In this document: positions 45,621 through 52,806 of the stretch, piece by piece
Layout of the letters: every line of letters starts with the position of its first letter
Numbering within the stretch: position 1 is the first letter of the stretch
Assembly (NCBI RefSeq): GCF_030718205.1
Contig: NZ_JAUZQF010000019.1
Location: 62,001 to 126,000, forward strand
DNA from: Nonomuraea turcica
Lineage (GTDB): Bacteria > Actinomycetota > Actinomycetes > Streptosporangiales > Streptosporangiaceae
Reading direction: 5' to 3'
DNA length: 64,000 nt
Made by a program: the position numbers and the translations under genes
The notes under the pieces: generated by a model
The model's database searches: none
Told to the model about the DNA's origin: nothing
Seen by the model: the letters and a program-made list of their open reading frames with translations, nothing else

Positions 45621-47584
45621 CCGCCACCGCGCTGCGGCCCGCGCACCGGGCCGCCGAGAGCCGTTCCCTGCCCGCCCGCCTGTTCCTGGGAGCCGAGGGA
45701 GATCCTCGCTGGTCGCGACCCGCGTTGTGGGCGGTGCTGGCGACCGCGTCCGTGCTCTACACATGGGCGCTGAGTGGCAACGCCAACGCTTACTACGCCG
45801 CCGCCGTCGTCTCGGGGACCCAGAGCTGGAAGGCGTTCTTCTTCGGCGCGCTTGACGCCGGGTCCTTCATCACCGTGGACAAGCCGCCGCTGGCCCTGTG
45901 GGTCATGGGATTTTCGGCGCGGATCTTCGGCTACAGCACGTGGAGCATGCTGATCCCGCAGGCCCTGGCCGGCGTGGCGGCCGTCGGGCTGGTCCACTCC
46001 GCCGTGCGGCGGGCCTTCCCGCCGGCGGGGGCACGGGCGGGACACGTGGCCGCGCTGGTCGCGGCCGTCGTCATGACGCTGACGCCGATCACCGTGGCGA
46101 TCAACCGGGACAACAACCCCGACACGGTGCTCGTGCTGCTGCTGGTGCTGGCCGCCTGGTTCTGCCTGGAGTCGCTGCGGACCGGGCGGCTGCGGTCGCT
46201 GCTGTTCGCCGCGTTGTTCGTGGGGCTGGCGTTCAACGCCAAGATGTTGCAGGCGTACCTGGTGGTGCCGGCGTTCGGGGTGGCGTACCTGACGTGCGCC
46301 CGGGTGTCGTGGCTCAAGCGCGTGGGGCATCTGCTGGCCGCGGGCGCGGTGCTGCTGGTGTCCAGCGTCTGGTGGATGGTCATCGTGGACCTGTGGCCGG
46401 CCGAGTCGCGACCCTACATCGGCGGCTCGACCGACAACTCCGTCTGGGACCTGGTCATCGGCTACAACGGCCTCGGCCGGATCTTCGGCCAGGGCGGGCC
46501 CGGCGGCGGGGGCGGCGGCGGTGCCGGCTTCGGTGGGGAGTCCGGGGCCGGGCGGCTGTTCAACGACATCATGGCCGGGCAGATCTCCTGGCTGCTGCCG
46601 TTCTGCGTGGCGGCGCTCGCGTTCGCGGTCGTGATGCGGGTGCGGCGCATGCCGTCCGAGGACGCGCCCTCGGGGGCGGCGTGGCTGGTGTGGGGCGGCT
46701 GGCTCGTCGTCCACTACGTGGTGTTCAGCTTCTCCAGCGGCACCTTCCATCCGTACTACACGACCGCCATGGCGCCTGCCGTGGCCGCGCTGAGCGGGAT
46801 GGGCGTGATCGTCATGTGGCGGGCGTACCGGCGGTCCCGGGCCTGGGCGTGGGTGCTGCCGCTCGCGGTGGCCGTGACCGGTGGCTGGTCGTTCACGGTG
46901 CTGCGTCGTACGCCGGACTGGGCGCCGTGGCTGGCCTGGGTCGTGCTCGGGGCGACCCTGGTGGCCGTGGTGGTGCTCGTCCTGGCCCGGATGCGGGCGC
47001 AGGTCACGGTCACGGTGGCGGGGATCGCGCTGGCGGCCACCGTGATCGCCGGGCTGGCGGGGCCGGCCGCGTACGCGGTCACCCCGCTGCAGTCCCAGGT
47101 GAACGGGACCAACCCGACCGCCGGGCCGGCGACGGGCGGCTTCGGGCGGGCGGGTGGCATGCCCGGCGGCGGTCAGTTCCCCGGCCGCCCGCCCGGACAG
47201 GACGGGACCACGCAGCGGCCTACCGGTGCTTTCATGCGAGGTGGGCCTGGGGGCGGGGTAAGCGACACCGTCGCCAAATACCTCGTCGCCAACCAAGGCA
47301 AGGCCACGTGGCTGGTCGCGGTGAGCAGCGCGCAGCAGGCGTCGTCCCTGATCTTGTCCACCGGCAAGCCGGTGATCGCCATGGGCGGCTTCACGGGCAG
47401 CGATCCGGCCATGACGGTGGAGCGGCTCAAGGAGCTCGTGTCGTCGGGACAGCTCCGTTATGTCATGGCGGGTGGTGATCAGGGTGGGCCCGGTGGCCGG
47501 GGGAACGCCGAGGTGACGAGTTGGGTGCAGGAGAACTGCACGGCGGTGGATGGGCAGGACGGTCTATACGACTGCACGACGTAA
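45617..47584 (+). CDS. GT39/ArnT-like membrane glycosyltransferase
   Basis: The protein has 655 residues from ATG 45617 (ATGA overlap). About 12 membrane helices run through residues 30-490. The first outer loop carries the catalytic-type acidic residues and the signature TVDKPPLALWVMGFS. A Gly-rich loop (QGGPGGGGGGGAGFGGESGA) occurs near residue 295. The C-terminal 160 residues lie outside the membrane, with another Gly/Pro-rich part and a folded end (YLVANQGKATWLVAVSSAQQ). ArnT/YkcB proteins move a sugar from a polyprenyl lipid to a cell-surface acceptor. With the upstream GT2-GtrA it resembles Bacillus YkcC-YkcB. The acceptor is unknown. A terminator follows. Confidence 0.88.
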   Translation: MTATALRPAHRAAESRSLPARLFLGAEGDPRWSRPALWAVLATASVLYTWALSGNANAYYAAAVVSGTQSWKAFFFGALDAGSFITVDKPPLALWVMGFSARIFGYSTWSMLIPQALAGVAAVGLVHSAVRRAFPPAGARAGHVAALVAAVVMTLTPITVAINRDNNPDTVLVLLLVLAAWFCLESLRTGRLRSLLFAALFVGLAFNAKMLQAYLVVPAFGVAYLTCARVSWLKRVGHLLAAGAVLLVSSVWWMVIVDLWPAESRPYIGGSTDNSVWDLVIGYNGLGRIFGQGGPGGGGGGGAGFGGESGAGRLFNDIMAGQISWLLPFCVAALAFAVVMRVRRMPSEDAPSGAAWLVWGGWLVVHYVVFSFSSGTFHPYYTTAMAPAVAALSGMGVIVMWRAYRRSRAWAWVLPLAVAVTGGWSFTVLRRTPDWAPWLAWVVLGATLVAVVVLVLARMRAQVTVTVAGIALAATVIAGLAGPAAYAVTPLQSQVNGTNPTAGPATGGFGRAGGMPGGGQFPGRPPGQDGTTQRPTGAFMRGGPGGGVSDTVAKYLVANQGKATWLVAVSSAQQASSLILSTGKPVIAMGGFTGSDPAMTVERLKELVSSGQLRYVMAGGDQGGPGGRGNAEVTSWVQENCTAVDGQDGLYDCTT

Positions 47585-47592
47585 TTACACAA

Positions 47593-47622
47593 GGGGCGCC
47601 GCGCGGTCGGCGCCCCAATTAT
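47593..47622 (+). terminator. Terminator after the glycosyltransferase operon
   Basis: GGGGCGCC (47593-47600) and GGCGCCCC (47609-47616) form a perfect 8-bp stem with an 8-base loop, followed by AATTATTTT. It closes the two-component/glycosyltransferase run. Confidence 0.85.
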
Positions 47623-47745
47623 TTTCGCCCTGATATAGACGGATAGGTCCGGATTTAGTGCCGTGATTAGCCCCCTGACCTGGAGAAACTCTTTTCGGAT
47701 TCGTTTCCGAGCGGCGATCAGCGGGGTATTCTCGACGCAGTCAAC

Positions 47746-47776
47746 GGGACCGGAGATGCGATATATCCCCGGTCCC
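47746..47776 (+). other. Hairpin in the leader of the second coiled-coil gene
   Basis: GGGACCGG and CCGGTCCC are perfect 8-bp arms around a 15-base AT-rich loop, 26 bp before the TTG start. The GATATAT in the loop could instead be part of a promoter. The role is not clear. Confidence 0.35.
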
Positions 47777-47801
47777 TCCCCCCAACCTACGGGAGATCAT
47801 C

Positions 47802-48236
47802 TTGGGTTACAAGGAAATCGGCTGCGCGCTCGGCACCTCCCTCGACAACGACTTCATCCAGGTGCGCGCCGACCACGCCGAGCTGGCACAGGACCTCACC
47901 GAGCGGATCAACGGAGTGGCCAGCCGCGTCAAGACCCTCGACGGGAAGGTGACCGTGCTCGATGAGCGGGTCACCCGGGTCGAAGACAAGGTCGACAAGC
48001 TCGACGCCAAGGTCGACAGGCTCGAAACGAAGATGGACGCCAAGTTCGAGCAGGTCGACGCCCGGTTCGAGCAGGTCGACGCCCGGTTCGAGCAGGTCGA
48101 CTCGAGGTTCGACCGGCTGGAGTCGAAGGTGACCGATATGCAGGGGAGCCAGCTGGAGATGATGCAGATCCTCGTCGCCATCCAGCGCAAGCTCGACATC
48201 GACCGGCCCGACATCGACAAGGCCGACCTCAACTAA
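47802..48236 (+). CDS. Coiled-coil heptad-repeat protein, shorter paralogue
   Basis: The protein has 144 residues. TTG 47802 follows GGGAG at six bases. After a short start (MGYKEIGCALGTSLDNDF) the chain is one coiled coil with seven-residue repeats (KVDKLDA, KVDRLET, RFEQVDA twice, RFEQVDS, RFDRLES) and a final amphipathic helix (LEMMQILVAIQRKLDIDR). The pattern and the ending match the protein at 21538-22080. Both lack signal peptides, and both are single genes next to strong terminators. Function is unknown. Confidence 0.7.
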   Translation: MGYKEIGCALGTSLDNDFIQVRADHAELAQDLTERINGVASRVKTLDGKVTVLDERVTRVEDKVDKLDAKVDRLETKMDAKFEQVDARFEQVDARFEQVDSRFDRLESKVTDMQGSQLEMMQILVAIQRKLDIDRPDIDKADLN

Positions 48237-48250
48237 CGCGTCCCCATGCC

Positions 48251-48287
48251 GAAGAGCGGGCCCGTCTGTGCCACGGGCCCGCTCTTC
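48251..48287 (+). terminator. Terminator between convergent genes
   Basis: GAAGAGCGGGCCCGT and ACGGGCCCGCTCTTC form a perfect 15-bp stem with a 7-base loop. It lies between the coiled-coil gene and the convergent 88-residue protein gene and may serve both. Confidence 0.85.
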
Positions 48288-48300
48288 TCAACAGCCGACG

Positions 48301-48567
48301 TCAGGCGGGCAGGGCCGCGAGGAGGAAGGCGAGGCGGGCGGCGGCGGATTCCACGTCGTCGGTCGTGCCCAAGCGGTAACCCCACGACGTAATGAACGCC
48401 CCCTCGTCCGAACACGTCACGGTCTCCGCGAGGGTGGCCGAGAAACGGTTACGGACCGATACGTAGGCCGGATCGCTCGACAGCGCCAGGGTCTGGACGG
48501 ACAGGTCGGCGTGACGACCTGCGTGCCAGGCGAACCGCTCGAGGCTGAGCGCGGTATCAAGCATCAT
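48301..48567 (-). CDS. Small protein of the DUF5753 cassette (third gene)
   Basis: The protein has 88 residues. ATG 48567 follows GGAGG at six bases; ATG 48564 is next. It is a soluble alpha/beta-looking chain (ERFAWHAGRHADLSVQTLAL, then SDEGAFITSWGYRLGTTDDV) with no catalytic motif. It is the last gene of a run with an XRE/DUF5753 regulator and another small protein. In many actinomycetes the DUF5753 (Scr1-like) regulators pair with a small DUF397 protein; this one is in that place but does not look like DUF397. It may be the effector or the bound partner of the regulator. Confidence 0.7.
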   Translation of the reverse strand: MMLDTALSLERFAWHAGRHADLSVQTLALSSDPAYVSVRNRFSATLAETVTCSDEGAFITSWGYRLGTTDDVESAAARLAFLLAALPA

Positions 48568-48636
48568 GTGTCACCTCCGCATCGTCTCGCGCCAGAATTG
48601 CACGATCTTGCGGTGGGAGGCAAGCAATTGCGGCAG

Positions 48637-49488
48637 TTAATGTGGGCCTTGTTTACGGTAAGCGTGAAGAATGCGGATCAGAACCTCCCGCCCGCCCTCA
48701 TCGAACTCGGCCACTTTCGCATAGGCGTCGAACGCGTTGACGTAGAAGGCGATGTCATCGGGATCGCGCAGGACCAGGTCTTTCGTCATGGTGGCCACGC
48801 CCACCATGCCGTCGTTGTAGATCCAGAACCCGTTGATCGGCGCGGACGGCAGCTCGGTGCCGAAGGGGATCACGCCGAACTCGACGTTCGGCAATGTGCT
48901 GACCGCGAGCAATCGATCAAGCTGGCCGCGCATGACGTCGGCAGGGGCCAGGGTGGTGTGCAGCGCAGACTCCGGCACGACGAACCTGAAGGTCCTGCTC
49001 CGGTCGTAAAGGATCTCCTGGCGCTGCATGCGCACCCGCACCGCCGCGTCGATCTGGTCGGCGGCGCTGTAGAGGCGCTTGACCTTGCGGAAGACGTGCC
49101 TGGCGTATTCGGCGGTCTGGAGCAGGCCCACGACGATGCCGGGCTCGAAGGCCCGGAACAGTTTGGTCCGGGCCTCGAGGTCCCGCATGTCCTCTTGAAT
49201 GGCGGCCAGGCCGCTGCGGTAGCGCTGCTTCCAGCTGTCGTGCCGCTCCGCCAGGGCGATGACCTGCCTGATCAGCTCGTCGGTCGTGTCGGGCGTGGCG
49301 CTGACGGCCTGCGCCCACGCGACCACGTCATCCTCGGTAGGCGTCTGCCGGGCGTTCTCCAGCCGTGAGACCTTGGACGGCTGCCAGCGCAGCCGCTCGG
49401 CCAGCTCTTTGCCCGACAGGTGGACGGCCTCGCGCAGCTGCCGTAGCTGACCGCCGAGGTCGATGCGCGCCTGCTGAAACGACGTCAC
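48637..49488 (-). CDS. XRE-type HTH regulator with DUF5753 domain (Scr1-like)
   Basis: The protein has 283 residues from GTG 49488. TAGCCT lies about eight bases upstream, so the transcript may be leaderless. The XRE HTH is at about 12-55 (LRQLREAVHLSGKELAERLR, then PSKVSRLENARQTPTEDDVV). DUF5753 fills residues about 95-275 (IVVGLLQTAEYARHVFRKVK; EFGVIPFGTELPSAPINGFW). Such proteins are annotated as antitoxin-like regulators or as developmental regulators (BldB/WhiJ-type systems) in Streptomyces. Its two small neighbours make it the middle of a three-gene cassette. CAATTGCG sites in each gap are likely binding sites. Confidence 0.88.
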   Translation of the reverse strand: MTSFQQARIDLGGQLRQLREAVHLSGKELAERLRWQPSKVSRLENARQTPTEDDVVAWAQAVSATPDTTDELIRQVIALAERHDSWKQRYRSGLAAIQEDMRDLEARTKLFRAFEPGIVVGLLQTAEYARHVFRKVKRLYSAADQIDAAVRVRMQRQEILYDRSRTFRFVVPESALHTTLAPADVMRGQLDRLLAVSTLPNVEFGVIPFGTELPSAPINGFWIYNDGMVGVATMTKDLVLRDPDDIAFYVNAFDAYAKVAEFDEGGREVLIRILHAYRKQGPH

Positions 49489-49545
49489 GCCGCAAGAGGC
49501 TAGTCCCGATTGCGTCGATCATGCCAGTGCCCGCCGCAATTGTGA

Positions 49546-49806
49546 TCAACCGGTTGCCGTGGGTGTTTCTCCGCTGGTTGGGAAAGCGGTTGCCGCGCCG
49601 TCGGGCAGGACCCGGCGGGCGATTTCGGTGATGAGTTCGCGGGGGACCTCGACCGCGGTCTCGCCGTCGAGGACGTCGCGGAGGTCCGCGAGCGCCTCCG
49701 CGTCGGTGACTTCGAGTCCTTGTATGACGATGGTGCCGCGGTCGGTCTCGTACAGGGTGGGACAGGCGCCCGCCTCCGAGGTGGAGCCGAGGAACCGCAT
49801 GCGCAT
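49546..49806 (-). CDS. Small protein of the DUF5753 cassette (first gene)
   Basis: The protein has 86 residues. ATG 49806 follows AAGGA at five bases, so I reject the longer frame to 50115. The N-terminal part MRMRFLGSTSEAGACPTLYE and TDRGTIVIQG recall small proteins that I know as frequent neighbours of XRE/DUF5753 regulators in actinomycetes. No catalytic motif is seen. It is 57 bp upstream of the regulator, and its promoter region holds the perfect palindrome CAATTGCGCGCAATTG. Confidence 0.75.
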   Translation of the reverse strand: MRMRFLGSTSEAGACPTLYETDRGTIVIQGLEVTDAEALADLRDVLDGETAVEVPRELITEIARRVLPDGAATAFPTSGETPTATG

Positions 49807-49832
49807 GACGATCCTTCCCCGAAATATCAGTG

Positions 49833-49848
49833 CAATTGCGCGCAATTG
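49833..49848. promoter_or_regulatory. Perfect palindromic operator of the DUF5753 cassette
   Basis: CAATTGCGCGCAATTG is a perfect 16-bp palindrome 27 bp upstream of the first cassette gene. Half-sites recur at 49535-49542 (CGCAATTG, before the regulator), 48625-48632 (CAATTGCG, before the third gene) and 49886-49892 (AATTGCG). The pattern points to control of all three genes by the XRE protein. Confidence 0.65.
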
Positions 49849-49900
49849 TACGTCTCGGAGGGGAGCGATGATCGTGCTTTCCGAAAATTGCGATATACGG

Positions 49901-50914
49901 TCAGCCGAGAACGCCGTCCCTGAACTCCCGCGCCCGCTCGAACAACTCCAGCGTCGTCGCGTGCAGCAGGTCGCCGATGTCCTTGGGCGCCTTGCCGGCG
50001 AACGCCCGGGCGTGCGTGCCCTCCAGCACGATGCCGAGCTTGAAGCAGGCCATGACCGCGTACCAGTCGATCGCCGACAGGTCGCGCTCGGACAGCGCCG
50101 CGTAGTAGGCGACAAGCTCCTGCGGCGACGGCAGCCCGGGCACGTGCCCGTTGTTGACGGGCCAGGTGGCCAGCAGCCAGCCCAGGTCGAGCAGCGGGTC
50201 GCCGATCGTGCACATCTCCCAGTCCACGATCGCGGCCACGCGGGGGCCGTCGCAGGCGAACATGAGGTTCGCGAAGTGGAAGTCGCCGTGCATGATGCCG
50301 GGCGTGAACGATCGGGGGAGGTGGCGGGTCAGCCAGTCGGCGGTCTCGCGCAGGCCGGGGATGTCGGGGCCGGGGTAGCCGTCGAGGTCGCCGTAGGAGT
50401 CGAGCTCCTTGAGCCAGCGCGGCACCTGCCGCTCCAGGAACCCCTCGGGCCGGCCGAAGCCCGGCAGCACCCCCGGATCGACTCGCCCCAGCTCGGCCAG
50501 CGCGGCGGCGGCCTCGAGCCCCATCCGGTGCCTGATCGCCGGGTCGGACGCGTGCGGTTCGGGAAGCCCCACCGACGGGTTGAACCCGTCGACCGGCTCC
50601 ATCAGGTAGAAGACCGGCTCCCGCGCTGTCTGCGCCGCCACCAGCGCGGGCGCGGGGACCGGCGTGTCACGCAGCGCCGCCAGCAGCCGCGCCTCGCGGC
50701 GCAGCACCTCGTTGCTCTTCTGCCGGGCGTGCAGGGGCGGGCGGCGCAGGACGTACGGGCGGCCGCCGCGTTCGAGCCGCACCATGACGTTCTGCGTGCC
50801 GCCCAGGACCGGCGCCACATCCGTGATCGGGCCCCCAGGCAACCCTTGGCCGTCCATCCACGCGCCGAGCGCGTCGAAGTCGATGGCGCCGACGTCGATG
50901 TGGGTGGAGGTCAT
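49901..50914 (-). CDS. Phosphotransferase family protein (APH-like, ACAD10 N-terminal type)
   Basis: The protein has 337 residues from ATG 50914, with GAGGGG about eight bases upstream. The kinase-like fold has a nucleotide loop (PVLGGTQNVMVRLERGGRPY), the catalytic loop (PGIMHGDFHFANLMF) and the metal-binding Asp (VAAIVDWEMCTIGDPLLDLG). It resembles the kinase domain found in ACAD10/ACAD11 and in actinobacterial proteins linked to acyl-CoA dehydrogenases, which phosphorylate hydroxy-acyl-CoAs in at least some cases. It is alone here. The upstream region holds AGAACGATATTCT, a possible operator. Aminoglycoside resistance is less likely. Confidence 0.85.
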   Translation of the reverse strand: MTSTHIDVGAIDFDALGAWMDGQGLPGGPITDVAPVLGGTQNVMVRLERGGRPYVLRRPPLHARQKSNEVLRREARLLAALRDTPVPAPALVAAQTAREPVFYLMEPVDGFNPSVGLPEPHASDPAIRHRMGLEAAAALAELGRVDPGVLPGFGRPEGFLERQVPRWLKELDSYGDLDGYPGPDIPGLRETADWLTRHLPRSFTPGIMHGDFHFANLMFACDGPRVAAIVDWEMCTIGDPLLDLGWLLATWPVNNGHVPGLPSPQELVAYYAALSERDLSAIDWYAVMACFKLGIVLEGTHARAFAGKAPKDIGDLLHATTLELFERAREFRDGVLG

Positions 50915-50983
50915 GTACCGCCCCTCAAAGGCCAGCTCGCGCACAAAGCCGCCGAGCCGCCGCCGGCCGGCCCACTACAGTAT

Positions 50984-50996
50984 AGAACGATATTCT
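50984..50996. promoter_or_regulatory. Inverted repeat over the phosphotransferase promoter
   Basis: AGAAcgataTTCT has 4-bp arms and overlaps, on the minus strand, TATACT, a good -10 box. It loosely recalls KstR-type sites (TAGAAC...GTTCTA) but does not match them fully. Confidence 0.35.
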
Positions 50997-51028
50997 GGTC
51001 GTGACCCTATGAAGGCGCCGCGCCCCGG

Positions 51029-51844
51029 TCAACCCAGGGCCTGCATGAACGGCAGAAACTGGCGGGCGGGATCGCCGGGCAGGCCGCTGCCACGCACCAT
51101 GCGCGAGACCTGCCACGAACTAGTGACGCCATGCTCGCCCGCCCACCTGATCATGGACTCGTGGGTGAGGTCGAAGTCCATCCGCACCTCGCCCTCCGCC
51201 CCCAGAGCCAGGTCACCGATGAGCGCCCGCGCGGTCTCCTCGTCCCGCGCCACGACGGGGCCGATGACCGTGTTGTCGTCGTTGCGCCAGCGGTGACCGA
51301 AACCGCCGTCGGCGATCCTGACCTCCTCGCCGAAGGTGAACATGCGGCGCAACACCGCGGACCTGTCCGTGCCCAACGCCTCGGCGTCCAGTGCCAGGAT
51401 CGTGCCGAGGTCGTCCGGGGTGGCGGGGCGCGTCCGGCCGGAGGGCTCGCCGCTGAAGCGGCCGGCGTGCTTGCCCGCCGTGCGGACGACGCGGAAGCCG
51501 AGTCGTTCGTAGAGTGGGCGGCCGTACTCGGTGGCGTAGAGGGAGACCGTCCGGTCCCCGGCCCGCTCCAGCACGTGCTCCATGAGGCGGCTGCCCAGGC
51601 CGCGCCTGCCGAACCTGGAAGCCGTGAGCACCATGCTGATCACGGCGTGGTCGTCGCCGTAGGAGGTCAGGATGTTTGTCGCGGCCAAGCCGTCGCCGTC
51701 CGGCGCGTCGATGCCGTACGGCTCGCCGACCTCGAGCAGCAGGCGCCACTTGTGCTGTTCGGGCAGCCAGCCGCGGTCCTTGGCCAGACGCGTGCAGTCG
51801 TCCAGGTCGTCGAGAGTGAGACGGCGAGGGGTCATAGGGGACAT
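51029..51844 (-). CDS. GNAT acetyltransferase with C-terminal extension
   Basis: The protein has 271 residues from ATG 51844; ATG 51835 (MTPRRLTLDD) is equally possible. The N-terminal 130 residues are a GNAT domain with the acetyl-CoA loop in ASRFGRRGLGSRLMEHVLER and the end YGRPLYERLGFRVVRTAG. The C-terminal half (about 135-271) is a second, degenerate GNAT-like or acyl-binding region (RTRPATPDDLGTILALDAEA) without a clear cofactor loop. Similar two-part GNAT proteins are common in actinomycetes with no known substrate. Confidence 0.8.
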   Translation of the reverse strand: MSPMTPRRLTLDDLDDCTRLAKDRGWLPEQHKWRLLLEVGEPYGIDAPDGDGLAATNILTSYGDDHAVISMVLTASRFGRRGLGSRLMEHVLERAGDRTVSLYATEYGRPLYERLGFRVVRTAGKHAGRFSGEPSGRTRPATPDDLGTILALDAEALGTDRSAVLRRMFTFGEEVRIADGGFGHRWRNDDNTVIGPVVARDEETARALIGDLALGAEGEVRMDFDLTHESMIRWAGEHGVTSSWQVSRMVRGSGLPGDPARQFLPFMQALG

Positions 51845-51892
51845 CTTTCTCTATGGGGGATGCTGATCTCAAAGTGATTGTTGGAGGGCGGG

Positions 51893-52774
51893 ATGGAATG
51901 CGTTGCGGCGGTCGATGTCGGCGGGACCACCATGAAAGGTGGACTTGTCGCCCGTGACGGGACGATCCTCTACGCCGAGCGCCGGCCCACGCCCCGCGCG
52001 GAGGGGGCGGAGCGGGTGATCGCCGCCATCTCGGCCTTCGTCAGCGACCTGTGCGGCCCGCGGGCCGGGATGCGGCCGGTGGCCGTGGGGCTGGCGGTGC
52101 CAGGGCTCGTCACGGCCACGCACGCGGTCTTCTCCGCGGCGTTCGGGTGGCGAGACGTTCCGGTCTCCGCGTTCACGGACGTCGACCTGCCCGTGGTGCT
52201 GGGGCATGACGTGCGGGCCGCGGGGGAGGCCGAGCTGGTCTACGGAGTGGGCGGCAGGGATGTGTTGTTCCTGCCCATCGGCACGAGCATCGCGGGCGCG
52301 GTCGTCCTGTCGGGCTCCCCGTACGGGGGCGCGGGCGGATGGGAGGGGCAGATCGGGCACATCCCGGTCCGGCCGGACGGGCTGCCGTGCGGGTGCGGGC
52401 AGCAAGGCTGCCTGGCGGCCTACGCATCGGCCGGGGCCATCGCGGCGCGATGCGGCGAGCCGTCGGCCGAGCACGTTCTCCGCAGGATGCGGCAGGGGGA
52501 CGAGGCGGCGGCCGAGGTATGGCGGGAGGCGGTCGAGGCGCTCGCCCTGGCGCTGGCGACGTACACGCTGCTGCTGGATCCGGCGCTCATCGTCATCGGC
52601 GGCGGCCTGTCGCAGGCGGGTGAGGCCCTGCTGGAGCCGGTACGCGCCCGCCTGGCCGAGCGCCTCGCCTTCCGTCCCGCTCCGGACGTGCGCGCCTCCC
52701 GGCTCGGCGGGCAGGCCGGCCTGCTGGGGGCGGGGCTGCTGGGGTGGCGGGCGCAACGCACAGTCGCGCGCTGA
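51893..52774 (+). CDS. ROK family sugar kinase
   Basis: The protein has 293 residues; ATG 51893 follows GGAGG at five bases. The ATP site is VAAVDVGGTTMKGGLVARDG, the catalytic Asp lies in GHDVRAAGEAELVYG, and the zinc motif is CGCGQQGCLAAYASA (Cys/His cluster with preceding GQIGHIPV). It has no N-terminal HTH, so it is a kinase and not a ROK repressor. Likely substrates are glucose, N-acetylglucosamine or N-acetylmannosamine. It is divergent from the GNAT gene and convergent with the AtuA-like gene. Confidence 0.9.
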   Translation: MECVAAVDVGGTTMKGGLVARDGTILYAERRPTPRAEGAERVIAAISAFVSDLCGPRAGMRPVAVGLAVPGLVTATHAVFSAAFGWRDVPVSAFTDVDLPVVLGHDVRAAGEAELVYGVGGRDVLFLPIGTSIAGAVVLSGSPYGGAGGWEGQIGHIPVRPDGLPCGCGQQGCLAAYASAGAIAARCGEPSAEHVLRRMRQGDEAAAEVWREAVEALALALATYTLLLDPALIVIGGGLSQAGEALLEPVRARLAERLAFRPAPDVRASRLGGQAGLLGAGLLGWRAQRTVAR

Positions 52775-52806
52775 ACGCAGGCCGGCCGGGCGGGGCGGCC
52801 CGGCCC

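Noticed and set aside
49901..50914. Aminoglycoside resistance gene
   Set aside because: The kinase loops resemble ACAD10-type phosphotransferases, and no resistance context or mobile element is present.
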